Assembly (NCBI RefSeq): GCF_022698165.1
Contig: NZ_JALDAY010000001.1
Location: 62,001-126,000, forward strand
From: Streptomyces cylindrosporus
GTDB taxonomy: Bacteria > Actinomycetota > Actinomycetes > Streptomycetales > Streptomycetaceae
Reading direction: 5' to 3'
Length of the DNA: 64,000 nt
This document shows, one piece after another, positions 16,380 through 25,089 of this stretch; the stretch's first letter is position 1, and each line of letters begins with the position of its first letter. A model generated the notes under the pieces. The model saw only the letters and a list, made by a program, of their open reading frames with translations, was not told the DNA's origin and did not search any database. The position numbers and the translations under genes were made by a program.

Positions 16380-17756
16380 CTACTTCGCCTGCTCGATGTC
16401 CGTGTCGATCTGCGCGGCCGTCTTCTTCAGCCCGGCCTTGAGGTCGGTGACCTTGCCGCTCTCGTAGTCGTAGCCGAAGTTCTGGATGGTCGCGAGGTAG
16501 ACACCGCCGTTGATGGAGGCGGGCGAGGTGGTCGAGTTCGGGTTCGCGGCGATGTCCAGGAAGGTCTTGAAGCGCGGGTCGTACTTCAGCTTCGGGGACT
16601 TCAGGGCGGCCAGCGTGGAGGGCACGTTGTGGATGGAGTTGGAGAAGCCGACCACCGCGTCCGTGTCCGTGGTGATGTACTTGACGAACTCCCAGGCCGC
16701 GTTCTGCTTCTTGCTGTTGGCGGCGATACCGGCGATGGTGCCGGTGATGTAGCCCTTGCCGTACTGGCTCACCTGGTCGTCGGGGACGGGCAGCGGGGCG
16801 ACGCCGATCTCGAACTTCGGCTTGGCGGCGAGCGCCATGCCCAGGCGCCACTCGCCGTCGAGCTGCATGGCGACCTGGCCGGTGTGGAAGGGGTGCTTGG
16901 CGCCCCACTCGTCGCCGAGGGTGGCGCGGTAGGTCTCCAGCTTCTTGTAGCCGCCGAGCTCGTCGACGAGCTTCTTCTGCAACTCGAAGCCGGCCGTGAA
17001 CGCCGGGTCCGTGGCGAGGTTCGACTTGCCGGCCTTGTTGAAGTACGTCGGCGAGAACTGCCCGAAGTAGTGCTCGGTCGTCGTCTCCCAGCCGTGGTAG
17101 TTCGGCATGAACCCGAGCTGCTTGTACGTGTCGCCCTGGGTGATCGTCAGCTTCTTCGCGTCCGTCTCGAACTCGGACCAGGTCTTCGGCGGGCTCTTGA
17201 TGCCGGCCTTCGCGAACGCCGTCTTGTTGTAGTAGAGCCCGTACGCGTCACCGAGCAGCGGCACCGAGCAGCGGTCGCCGTCGAACTGGGTGTACTCGTT
17301 CATCGCCTTCGGGAACGTCGTCTCCGGGTCGATGCCGTCCTTCTTGAAGAAGGGGTTGAGGTCGACCAGGGCGCCCGACGAGCAGAACTTGCCGACGTTG
17401 TTGGTGGTGAAGGAGGAGATGACGTCCGGGGCCTTGTCGCCGCCCGTGCGCAGCGCCTGGTTGATCTTGTCGTCGGTCATGTTGGCGACGACGTTCACAT
17501 GGATGTTGGGGTGCGCCTTCTCGAAGCCCGCGACCAGGTCGTCGACCGCCTTCGTCTCCGAGGCCGCGCTCCAGGCGTGCCAGAAGTTGATCGTCACGTC
17601 CTTGGACGCGTCGTCGGAGGCGCCGGAGGAGGACTGGCCGGTACAGGCGGTGGCGAGGAGGGCGAGGGAGGCGGAGGCGGCGAGAGCGACGGCCGCTCGC
17701 CGTGACGCTCCCTTTCGGGCCGCTCCGGATATGACGTTCCAGGACTTTTCGGGCAT
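16380..17756 (-). CDS. csnE: Extracellular sugar-binding lipoprotein of ABC importer
   Basis: A 458-residue family 1 extracellular solute-binding protein. The signal ends in a lipobox (LLATAC, mature N-terminus CTGQSSSG), so the protein is lipid-anchored outside the membrane. The mature part opens with VTINFWHAWSAASETKAVDD, typical of carbohydrate-binding members. Start ATG 17756 is chosen for a GGGAG site nine bases upstream; a TTG five codons earlier is an unlikely alternative. By position it is csnE, binding chitosan-derived glucosamine oligosaccharides. It is 72 bp downstream of csnR, and co-transcription is likely. Confidence 0.9.
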   Translation of the reverse strand: MPEKSWNVISGAARKGASRRAAVALAASASLALLATACTGQSSSGASDDASKDVTINFWHAWSAASETKAVDDLVAGFEKAHPNIHVNVVANMTDDKINQALRTGGDKAPDVISSFTTNNVGKFCSSGALVDLNPFFKKDGIDPETTFPKAMNEYTQFDGDRCSVPLLGDAYGLYYNKTAFAKAGIKSPPKTWSEFETDAKKLTITQGDTYKQLGFMPNYHGWETTTEHYFGQFSPTYFNKAGKSNLATDPAFTAGFELQKKLVDELGGYKKLETYRATLGDEWGAKHPFHTGQVAMQLDGEWRLGMALAAKPKFEIGVAPLPVPDDQVSQYGKGYITGTIAGIAANSKKQNAAWEFVKYITTDTDAVVGFSNSIHNVPSTLAALKSPKLKYDPRFKTFLDIAANPNSTTSPASINGGVYLATIQNFGYDYESGKVTDLKAGLKKTAAQIDTDIEQAK

Positions 17757-17828
17757 GACGGGGTCTCCCAAGTGCGCGGCGGGGCATGGCGAGGGGAAGT
17801 GGGCGAGGGGGGTGGGGCTGGGGGTGTG

Positions 17829-19052
17829 TCAGCGCGAGGTGTCGAAGACCTCGTCGCGGGTGGCCGCGAGGGCGCTCTCCAGCGCGCCGCGCAGCACGGG
17901 GTGTTCACGGACGTCACCGACGACGAGCCGGGGCCGGGCGGCGGCCAGCTCCTCCAGCTCGGCCTGGACGAGGGCGCGCAGCACCTCGCCGCCGGCCGTC
18001 AGGGAGGCGCCGCTGAGGACGACGAGTTCGGGGTCGAGGACGGAGACGAGGGAGGCGAGACCGGTCGCGAGCCGGGTCGCGTACAGCTCCAGCAGCTTGC
18101 GGTTGAGGACGGTGTCCTCGGCGGCGGCCCGCGCCACGAGGGCGGCGGCGACCTCGGCGTACGGGCCCGAGGGGATGCCGTCGATGCCGAGTTCACGGGC
18201 GAGGTAGGGGACGGCCTGGGAGCCGGCCAGCTCCTGGAAGCCGCCACTGTTGGCTTTGGTCACCTGCCGTACGAGCGGCGCGCCGGGAACGGGAAGGAAA
18301 CCTACCTCCCCCGCGCCGCCGGTCCAGCCGCGGTGCAGTCGGCCGCCGAGGACCAGGGCGGCGCCGAGGCCGCCCTCGTTCCACAGCAGTACGAAGTCCT
18401 CGTGGCCGCGGGCCGCGCCGAGCCGTTGTTCGGCTACGGCGGCGAGGTTGACGTCGTTCTCGTACTCCACCGGCATCGGCAGCGCGGCGGCGAGTTCGTC
18501 GAGCAGCGCGGGGCTGTGCCAGCCCGGGAGGTGGGAGGCGTAGCGCAGTCGGCCGGTGTTGGGGTCGAAGGCGCCGGGGGTGCCGATAACGAGCCGGTGG
18601 ACGTCGTCCCGGGCGAGGCCCGCGGCCTTCACGGCGCCGTCGAGGGCGTCGGTGACCTGCCGGACGACGGGTTGGGTGGGCCGCCGTCCCGGGGTCGGGA
18701 GCTCGAAGGATCCCACCGTGCGGCCGGTGACGTCGGCGACGGCGGCGAGGATCCGCTCGGGGGTTACGTCGAGCCCGGCGGCGTACGCGGCCTTGGGATT
18801 GACCTCGTACAGCTGGGCGTTGGGGCCGGGCCGGCCCTCGGTGGTGCCGGTGGCGAGCACGAGCCCGGCGGCCTCCAGGCGGGCCAGGAGCTGGGAGGCG
18901 GTCGGCTTGGAGAGGCCGGTGAGCTTGCCGATCCGCGTGCGGGACAGCGGCCCGTGCTCCAGGAGGAGGTCCAGGGCGGCGCGGTCGTTCATGGCGCGCA
19001 GGACGCGCGGGGTGCCCGGCGTACCGGCGGTTCCTGCCATGTGGTTCGACAC
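17829..19052 (-). CDS. csnR: ROK-family transcriptional repressor
   Basis: A 407-residue regulator with an N-terminal winged helix (LLLEHGPLSRTRIGKLTGLS, KPTASQLLARLEAAGLV) followed by a ROK sugar-binding domain (AAGLDVTPERILAAVADVTG, EYENDVNLAAVAEQ, WNEGGLGAALVLGGRLHRG). The GxGxG-type and metal-binding features of true ROK kinases are degenerate, as is usual for ROK repressors. It begins the csn operon and is expected to repress it until an inducing oligosaccharide binds. A palindrome of the type recognised by CsnR lies 75 bp upstream. GTG 19052 is taken as the start; ATG 19040 is possible. Confidence 0.9.
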   Translation of the reverse strand: MSNHMAGTAGTPGTPRVLRAMNDRAALDLLLEHGPLSRTRIGKLTGLSKPTASQLLARLEAAGLVLATGTTEGRPGPNAQLYEVNPKAAYAAGLDVTPERILAAVADVTGRTVGSFELPTPGRRPTQPVVRQVTDALDGAVKAAGLARDDVHRLVIGTPGAFDPNTGRLRYASHLPGWHSPALLDELAAALPMPVEYENDVNLAAVAEQRLGAARGHEDFVLLWNEGGLGAALVLGGRLHRGWTGGAGEVGFLPVPGAPLVRQVTKANSGGFQELAGSQAVPYLARELGIDGIPSGPYAEVAAALVARAAAEDTVLNRKLLELYATRLATGLASLVSVLDPELVVLSGASLTAGGEVLRALVQAELEELAAARPRLVVGDVREHPVLRGALESALAATRDEVFDTSR

Positions 19053-19126
19053 CTGCCTTTCGACTGCCCAGCTTCTCAGTGACCAGGGACGTCAGTCCAC
19101 TCCGCCGATCACCGATCGATCACTGT

Positions 19127-19141
19127 TAGGAAAGTTTCCTA
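19127..19141 (-). promoter_or_regulatory. Palindromic operator upstream of csnR
   Basis: A perfect 15-bp palindrome, TAGGAAA-G-TTTCCTA, lies 75 bp upstream of the csnR start. It matches the GGAAA-N-TTTCC type that I recall for CsnR operators in front of chitosanase genes and the csnR-K operon in streptomycetes. It is the obvious autoregulatory site for the operon. Confidence 0.7.
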
Positions 19142-19190
19142 TTGGCTGGAAAGGAACGTAATCCCGGGGCGAAGCGGGCGTCAATAGAAA

Positions 19191-19228
19191 CCGCCCCCGA
19201 GGCAACAGACTCGTTACCTCGGGGGCGG
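19191..19228 (-). terminator. Strong hairpin terminator downstream of the secreted-protein gene
   Basis: A 12-bp GC stem (CCGCCCCCGAGG paired with CCTCGGGGGCGG), extended by four more pairs including a G-U wobble when read as minus-strand RNA. The loop is about six bases. It is 33 bp after the stop of the 19261 gene and separates it from csnR. Confidence 0.8.
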
Positions 19229-19260
19229 TGGGGGCCGGGTGTGTCAGTAAGTAAGGCTGA

Positions 19261-20115
19261 CTAACCTTCGTACTTGGGCGGGTCGACCTCGACGTAGTCA
19301 CCGGCGGAGGTCTTGGCGCCGGTGGTGGAGGTGCCGGCGAACTTGTAGCGGTAGTACCCGTCCTTGGAGGCCTTGACGGTGGTGGACAGCGCACCGCCGG
19401 TACCGGACTTCACGGTCTTGACGGTGGTGTAGGTGTCACTGTTCCGCGCCCGGAACTGCAGCAGCACGGCCTGCCCCTTGTAGCCCGTGTACGTGATGTT
19501 CTCCCAGTCGGCGCGGGTGAGCTTGCCCTTGACGGTGAGGGTCTTGCCCTGGACGGCCGGCTCCGGGGTGGCGTTGGTGGTGAGCTTGGCGGCGCGCTTG
19601 ATCTGGGCGGTGCCGAGGGGGCCCCACAGGTCGTAGCCGTAGTCGAAGCTGACGTGGCCGTCGGAGTCGTCGTCGTCCTGGTCGACGTGGGCGTAGAAGC
19701 CGGCGGACTTCCAGGTGGTGGCGTCGGCGGCCTCGTACAGGCTGTCCTGGGGGTCGATGACCAGCGTCTCGGTGCAGGCCTCGGTGACCGTGGTGTCGGT
19801 CGTGGCGGTGGTGGTGCAGGTGGGTGCGGCCTCGGGGTCGATGGCGTTGCTCATGTTCTTCAGCGTGCCGCGGTAGATGCTGATGCCGGCGAAGGTCGTC
19901 TTGTAGTCGACCGTGAAGTCGGCGGGCCGGGTCCATGTGTACGTCACCGGGACCTTCACGGTGGCGGTCGTGCCGACGACGATCGCCCTGCCCTTGTTCA
20001 CGACCACGTCGGAGAAGGTCAGGTCAGGACCGGCGGCGGCCGACGCGACGGGCGCGGCCAGGCCGGTGAGAGCCAGGGCGCCGGACAGGGCGGCGCCTAT
20101 GGCGAGCTTCCTCAT
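19261..20115 (-). CDS. Secreted protein of unknown function
   Basis: A 284-residue protein with a Sec signal peptide (MRKLAIGAALSGALAL, cleavage near PVASAAAG). The mature part is rich in Thr, Ser, Tyr and Asp and has no catalytic motif. Its last about 85 residues (after AVQGKTLTVKGKL) look like a beta-sandwich module seen at the end of many Streptomyces secreted proteins (VLLQFRA, TVKTVKSGTGGALSTTVKAS, GYYRYKFAG). A DQDDDDSDG acidic stretch could bind calcium. The start at 20115 is chosen because it gives a proper signal peptide; the frame stays open to 20166. It is monocistronic with its own terminator. Confidence 0.8.
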   Translation of the reverse strand: MRKLAIGAALSGALALTGLAAPVASAAAGPDLTFSDVVVNKGRAIVVGTTATVKVPVTYTWTRPADFTVDYKTTFAGISIYRGTLKNMSNAIDPEAAPTCTTTATTDTTVTEACTETLVIDPQDSLYEAADATTWKSAGFYAHVDQDDDDSDGHVSFDYGYDLWGPLGTAQIKRAAKLTTNATPEPAVQGKTLTVKGKLTRADWENITYTGYKGQAVLLQFRARNSDTYTTVKTVKSGTGGALSTTVKASKDGYYRYKFAGTSTTGAKTSAGDYVEVDPPKYEG

Positions 20116-20262
20116 GCGTTTCCCCACATTCGAAACGGGCCCCTGGGCGTATGCGCTCCAGAACAAGGGCCCGCTGTGAGGTTGACCTTAGGTGGCGAGA
20201 AGGGGTGGCCGGAATGCGATCATCCTGTGAAAACGATGAAGGTTCGGACACGGGTGGGGCCG

Positions 20263-20871
20263 ATGAGCAGGGCGGTACGGGGTGCGGCGCTGGCGTTGCT
20301 GGTGTGCGCGGTGGTGGGGGCGTGCGACGCGGGTGGTCGTGCGCGGACGCGCGCCGTCAAGTCGCCTTCCGCGACGGCGGCTTCGTGCGCCGGGGGTGCC
20401 ATCCGCTGGGGCGGGTCGACGCGGGAGTGGCAACTGGTCGCGGTGTCACCGGTCGTGGAAGTGAGCGCGTCGGACGGCTGGGTGACGTACCCGCTCATCC
20501 CCGTACGGACCTTCGAGCCGCGGGTCGAGGTGAGTGATCCGAGCGTGTCCGCGCGGCGGGTCTACGCGGCGCTGGCCGAGCGGGTCGACATGGATGCGTC
20601 GGTGCTGGCGAAGCCGGACGCGGTGATGGCCGATCGCCTGAAGAGGGGGGTGAGGGTGGACAGCGATGGCGCCGGTCGTTTCGTCGAGGCGGCGGCGGTC
20701 CAGGTCCTCCGGGCGAGCTTCACGGTCGACTGCCCCGGCACCACGACTCCGGTCCACGGCAGTGTGACGGCCTGGTACGGCACCGGCGAGGGGTCACTCC
20801 GGTGCGGGGTGAGCCCCGGAAAGGACGCCTGGATGAAGGAGGCGTACGAACTGACCTGCGGCCAGGCCTGA
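20263..20871 (+). CDS. Putative lipoprotein of unknown function
   Basis: About 202 residues. The signal (MSRAVRGAALALLVCAVVGAC) ends in a lipobox VVGAC, so the protein should be lipid-anchored outside the membrane. No known domain was recognised. The mature part contains an SWxLVAVSP-like segment and three Cys residues that could pair. ATG 20263 gives the cleanest signal peptide; ATG 20236 is the alternative. It converges on the Uma2 gene with only seven bases between stops and no terminator seen. Confidence 0.7.
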   Translation: MSRAVRGAALALLVCAVVGACDAGGRARTRAVKSPSATAASCAGGAIRWGGSTREWQLVAVSPVVEVSASDGWVTYPLIPVRTFEPRVEVSDPSVSARRVYAALAERVDMDASVLAKPDAVMADRLKRGVRVDSDGAGRFVEAAAVQVLRASFTVDCPGTTTPVHGSVTAWYGTGEGSLRCGVSPGKDAWMKEAYELTCGQA

Positions 20872-20878
20872 CCGCGCC

Positions 20879-21517
20879 TCAGTTCTCCAGGAACGGTGCG
20901 GTGTCCAGGGTGGGATAGGGCGCGGGGAGGGGGAGGGGGGCGCCGAGGTCGACCTTGGTGTCGGTGTCGTAGTAGGCCTCGGTGGGGTCCTCGCCGGGGA
21001 GGATCGGGTCGGTGTAGCAGTGGGCCGTTTTGGAGTGGCGGTCGATGAGGACGTAGACGGGGACGTCGGCGGCGGCGTAGGCGCGGAGCTTCGGGCCGGT
21101 GTCCGTTTCGTGGTTGGTGGAGGTGACTTCGCCGACGAGTTCGATCATGTCGATGGGGTACCAACCCTTGTGGGCCGCACGGTACGACTCGTCGAGCTCG
21201 GTCGGCCTGCGGCGGCGAACGTAGAAGTCCGGGATGAGCAGGGCCATGGTTCCGCTGTCCTCGTACGCGGCTCGGTAACCGTTACCCATGCCCACGAGCC
21301 GGATGCCGGCGGCGCGGAACTGAAAGCTCAGCTCGAAGGCACCATCGTTGTGGTTGTCGTTCGGCGTCGGAGGCACAATGGCCATCCCCTCGATGTACTC
21401 CGGCCGAATCGGCGTCTTTGATGCCTTTTCGAGCGCGATCAACAAATCGATGGGGTCCTGCTTCGGCTGCTCCATGACCAGCTCCCAGACCGGTTCCCAG
21501 ATGGGTTCCGCACGCAT
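20879..21517 (-). CDS. Uma2 (DUF820) family protein, PD-(D/E)xK nuclease fold
   Basis: About 212 residues. The Uma2 core is visible: IPDFYVRRR (conserved Asp), IELVGEVTSTNHETDTGPKL (Glu and Lys of the nuclease-like site) and DVPVYVLIDRHSKTAHCYTD. The fold is that of restriction-like endonucleases, but no biological role is established for the many actinobacterial copies. ATG 21517 has a GAGGAG site; ATG 21475, also with GGGAG upstream, would shorten the protein by 14 residues. It appears monocistronic. Confidence 0.85.
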   Translation of the reverse strand: MRAEPIWEPVWELVMEQPKQDPIDLLIALEKASKTPIRPEYIEGMAIVPPTPNDNHNDGAFELSFQFRAAGIRLVGMGNGYRAAYEDSGTMALLIPDFYVRRRRPTELDESYRAAHKGWYPIDMIELVGEVTSTNHETDTGPKLRAYAAADVPVYVLIDRHSKTAHCYTDPILPGEDPTEAYYDTDTKVDLGAPLPLPAPYPTLDTAPFLEN

Positions 21518-21653
21518 CCCTGGTTCTCCTCGTCGCACTGATGCCAGGCTAAGCCCGCGCTGGGTGCCCCGGCAGAACGATGGGGCACCCAGCGCGCTCT
21601 CGGCGCCGGAATGCCCCGCCCGTTCACTCGAACGAGTGTGCTGAACCGTTCCG

Positions 21654-22760
21654 CTACTTCCCGGGGGTCGAGGCGCGGGGCTGCGCTATCGGGGCAGCCG
21701 CCGCCGACTGCGGGGAGTCCGGGTTGGAGTGGGCCGACGGGGACGCAATCGTGGCTGTGGGGTCGGGGAGGTCCTCCTCCGTGAGGGGGGCCGTCGCGCC
21801 GCCCACGATGCGGATGTCCGCCTCGTCGAAGGCCCGCTTCACGCGCCAGCGGAGTTCTCGCTCCACCGTGAGGGACTTGCCCGGCATCGTCTTGGCCGAG
21901 ACCCGGACCACCATCGAGTCCAGCAGGACGCTGTCCAGGCCCAGGACCTCGATCGGGCTCCACAGGAGCTCGTTCCAGGGCTCTTCCGCGCTCATCTTCT
22001 CCGCCACCTCGTCCAGCGTGGCCTTGACCTTGTCGAGGTCCTCGTTCGCCTTAACGGTGACGTCGACGCCGGCCGTCGCCCAGCCCTGGGAGAGGTTGCC
22101 GATGCGCTTGACCTCGCCGTTGCGGACGTACCAGATCTCGCCGTTGTCGCCGCGCAGCTTCGTCACGCGCAGGCCCACCTCGATGACCTCGCCGGAGGCG
22201 ACCCCCGCGTCGATCGTGTCGCCGACGCCGTACTGGTCCTCCAGGATCATGAAGACACCGGAGAGGAAGTCCGTCACGAGGTTGCGCGCGCCGAAACCGA
22301 TCGCGACGCCCGCGACACCGGCGGAGGCCAGCAGCGGGGCCAGGTTGATCTCGAACGCGGCCAGGACCATCAGGGCCGCCGTGCCCAGGATCACGAAGGA
22401 CGCCACCGAGCGCAGCACCGAGCCGATCGCCTGCGAGCGCTGGCGGCGACGCTCGTTGTTGACCAGCAGACCGCCCAGCGTGGTGCCGTCGACCGCCTCG
22501 GCGGTGCGGGTCATCCGGTCTATGAGCTTGGTGATCGCCCGCTGTACGACCGCTCTGAGCACGCCCGCGATCACCAGGATCAGCAGCACCCGCAGCCCGA
22601 TCGCCAGCCAGGTCGACCAGTTCTGCTCGACCCAGCTCGCGGCGTTGGTCGCGCTCTCCTGGGCGTCCTGGAGGGACGGGACCGTCGGCGTCGACTCCGA
22701 GGGGGACGGAGACGGAGACGGCGACGAACCGGCGGCCAGTAGGACGGCGGGCAAGGACAC
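21654..22760 (-). CDS. MscS-family mechanosensitive ion channel
   Basis: A 368-residue membrane protein. An N-terminal signal-like helix and Ser/Pro-rich linker are followed by helices at about 55-80 and 125-145, then the pore-lining TM3 and beta domain typical of MscS (LLASAGVAGVAIGFGARNLV, TDFLSGVFMILEDQYGVGD). Such channels open under membrane tension and release solutes during osmotic downshock. The start is GTG 22760, seven codons into the open frame, because a GGAGG site precedes it at the correct distance; the frame's first codon is a TTG. The C-terminus ends in a Pro/Ala-rich tail. Confidence 0.88.
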   Translation of the reverse strand: MSLPAVLLAAGSSPSPSPSPSESTPTVPSLQDAQESATNAASWVEQNWSTWLAIGLRVLLILVIAGVLRAVVQRAITKLIDRMTRTAEAVDGTTLGGLLVNNERRRQRSQAIGSVLRSVASFVILGTAALMVLAAFEINLAPLLASAGVAGVAIGFGARNLVTDFLSGVFMILEDQYGVGDTIDAGVASGEVIEVGLRVTKLRGDNGEIWYVRNGEVKRIGNLSQGWATAGVDVTVKANEDLDKVKATLDEVAEKMSAEEPWNELLWSPIEVLGLDSVLLDSMVVRVSAKTMPGKSLTVERELRWRVKRAFDEADIRIVGGATAPLTEEDLPDPTATIASPSAHSNPDSPQSAAAAPIAQPRASTPGK

Positions 22761-23092
22761 GGCAGGTACCTCCAGGTGCAACGGTCTGCCGCCCGGCGCG
22801 CCGAGATGGTTCGACTCGGTCAGGTCACGAAAAGGTCACCGGACGGGCAGGCCCACCACACTATCGGGGCACGGTGTGCGAATCCTTGCCATCTTCTGAG
22901 GAGAGCCCGTGCGCACCCTGCGATGAGCAGGAGGGATAAACCCGAGCCCCTCCGGGGGATGAATCAGATGTGGTCGAAAACACTCCCAGCCCGTTACCGG
23001 GACATGGTGGCGCTTCCACCAGGCAAGAGGGGAGACTGGCCACAGATCGTCCCGGCGCGAGCCACGCGCCGCCGACGCCCAAGGAGGCATCC

Positions 23093-23629
23093 GTGCCGCA
23101 TGTCCTGGTCCTCAACGCGTCGTACGAGCCACTCGGCGTCGTACCGCTCCGCCGCGCGCTCGTCCTCGTCCTGGAGAACAAGGCTGTCTCCCTGGAGGAA
23201 TCGGGCGCCTTCATGCACAGCGCAACCGTCACAGTCCCCGCACCAAGCGTGGTCCGGCTCAAGCGATTCGTCCGGGTTCCCTATCGGGGGCCCGTTCCTC
23301 TTACCCGGCGGGCGCTCTTCGCGCGCGACGGTGGCCGGTGCATGTACTGCGGTGGCGTCGCAACCAGCGTCGACCATGTCATTCCGCGCAGCCGCGGGGG
23401 CAAGCACGTCTGGGACAACGTGGTGGCCTCGTGCCGCCGCTGCAACCACGTGAAGGCCGACCGACATCTGTTCGAGATCGGCTGGCGGCTGCGCCACAAA
23501 CCAGCACCACCATCCGGGCTCGCCTGGCGCATCATCGGCACCGGGCATAGGGACCCGCGCTGGCTGCCGTACCTGCAGCCGTACGGCGCGGAGGACGCCA
23601 TGGCCCGGATCGACGGCATTTCCGCCTGA
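23093..23629 (+). CDS. HNH endonuclease family protein
   Basis: A 178-residue protein starting at GTG 23093 behind an AAGGAGG site. The HNH core occupies about residues 75-125: a first Cys pair CMYCGG, the SVDHVIPRSRGG catalytic His motif, NVVASCRRCNHVKADR with the second Cys pair and the Asn/His positions. The N-terminal 60 residues (LVLNASYEPLGVVPLRRALV) are typical of the common stand-alone actinobacterial HNH proteins. It would be a metal-dependent DNA nuclease; the cellular role of this conserved class is not known. A strong hairpin follows. Confidence 0.9.
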   Translation: MPHVLVLNASYEPLGVVPLRRALVLVLENKAVSLEESGAFMHSATVTVPAPSVVRLKRFVRVPYRGPVPLTRRALFARDGGRCMYCGGVATSVDHVIPRSRGGKHVWDNVVASCRRCNHVKADRHLFEIGWRLRHKPAPPSGLAWRIIGTGHRDPRWLPYLQPYGAEDAMARIDGISA

Positions 23630-23687
23630 CGATCCGGGCCTTCGCACACCCCGGGGGGACGGGGCCCGCGGTCGTGGGTCGTACGGT

Positions 23688-23728
23688 GTCCGGCTCCGGG
23701 AGCCCCCCCCGTGCTCCCGGAGCCGGAC
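23688..23728. terminator. Bidirectional hairpin terminator between HNH and ABC permease genes
   Basis: A perfect 16-bp stem (GTCCGGCTCCGGGAGC with its complement) and a nine-base loop rich in C. It sits between two converging genes and ends three bases before the permease stop codon, so it can serve both. Confidence 0.85.
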
Positions 23729-23730
23729 CG

Positions 23731-25089
23731 TCATGCGTAGCGCAGTTCCGCGGGGCGGATCGAGCGGCGCAGCAGCGGGAGCGAGGTCGCCGCCGCCAGC
23801 AGACAGGCCGCGTAGACGGCCAGCGGGACCAGCAGCGCGGCGAAGGGCACGGGCACCGACATGTGCTCCGAGGTGGCCGAGCCGTACCAGACCCCGATCG
23901 TCAGACCGCCCATGCCCGCGACCGCGACCGCGGGCGCCAGCGGCAGCGCGGTCTCCAGCAGCATCGCCCGGGCCAGCACGGCGTGCGGCACCCCGGCGGC
24001 GGCCTGCGCGGCAAGACCCCGGCGCCGGGTGGCCAGTGACTCGGCGGTGCCGACGGCCAGCGCGGTCAGGACCAGGGCGAGGGCGACGAGGACGGCGGCG
24101 CCGGTGAGGTCGAGGCCGCTCGTGTAGTAGGAGAGGCCCATCGCCAGGTGGCCCCTGCGGTGCTGCTCGTGGAGGTCCGCGAGCAGCACCTGCCGTACAC
24201 CGATGAAGCCCGAGGCGACGACCGTCACCAGCAGCACCGCGGCGTGGGTGCGGGCGAGCGCCCACGGGTCGTCGCGCAGCCGCTCCGTGGCGATCAGCAG
24301 CTCGGGGCGCCTGGCGCGGGCGGCGAAGCCCTCGCCCAGCTGCCGGGCCGAGGCGCCGGCCAGCCACACCGACACGGCGCCGGCCAGCAGACACAGGGCG
24401 AAGACCGTGACCGGGACGAGGGCGAAGTCGAAGGGGTTGCCGAGGAAGGGGGTCGTCGCCAGGTACAGGGCCAGCAGCGCGAGCAGCCCGGTCGCCACCC
24501 GGAAGAGCCGGCCCGGACCCGCCGCCGGCCGCACCCGCCGTATCCAGCCCAGCGGCGAGGCCACCACCCGGCGCAGCGCCACCGCGCTGACGACCGCGCC
24601 CAGCACCGGCACCAGCACGGCCACCAGGAGCATGCCCGCCCACGACAGCGGGTCGGGGTGGTGCCAGAGCGCGAGCAGGGTCGGTACGGAGACCACCGTG
24701 GCCGCCCCCGAACCCACCAGGCAGGCAAGGCCCGACTCCAGCGCCGCGATCCGCCGCACCTGCCCCGGCGTCGCCCCGGCGAGCCGCAGCCCGGCCATCC
24801 GCCGGTCCCGGTGCACCGCGCCGATCCGCGCGCACTGCCCGAGGAACCCGCCCACCGGGATGAGCAGCAGCATCAGCGCGACGATCACCCCGGCGCGGGT
24901 CCCCGGCTCGTCGAGCAGTCCGGCGCCGACGGTCACCTCGTGGTAGCCGTCCAGCGGCAGCAGCGCGGCCACGACCAGCCCCAGCCCCGTCGCCAGCGCC
25001 GCGCCCACCGCGGTCAGCAGCACCCGCCACCACTCCCGCCGGTCCGAGCCACGGGTGAGCAGCCAGGCGAGCCGCAGATCGGCCCTCAT
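23731..25089 (-). CDS. ABC exporter permease (FtsX/MacB-like)
   Basis: A 452-residue membrane protein with about eight to ten helices and two FtsX-type blocks (VIVALMLLLIPVGGFLGQC near the N-terminus; LTGAAVLVALALVLTALAVG later). It has the LRLAGATPGQVRRIAALES coupling segment that follows the first helix of this family. Together with the overlapping ATPase gene (stop/start overlap at 25086-25089) it forms a putative exporter under a PadR regulator. Substrate unknown; such PadR-linked pairs often respond to antimicrobial or cell-envelope stress. Confidence 0.88.
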   Translation of the reverse strand: MRADLRLAWLLTRGSDRREWWRVLLTAVGAALATGLGLVVAALLPLDGYHEVTVGAGLLDEPGTRAGVIVALMLLLIPVGGFLGQCARIGAVHRDRRMAGLRLAGATPGQVRRIAALESGLACLVGSGAATVVSVPTLLALWHHPDPLSWAGMLLVAVLVPVLGAVVSAVALRRVVASPLGWIRRVRPAAGPGRLFRVATGLLALLALYLATTPFLGNPFDFALVPVTVFALCLLAGAVSVWLAGASARQLGEGFAARARRPELLIATERLRDDPWALARTHAAVLLVTVVASGFIGVRQVLLADLHEQHRRGHLAMGLSYYTSGLDLTGAAVLVALALVLTALAVGTAESLATRRRGLAAQAAAGVPHAVLARAMLLETALPLAPAVAVAGMGGLTIGVWYGSATSEHMSVPVPFAALLVPLAVYAACLLAAATSLPLLRRSIRPAELRYA

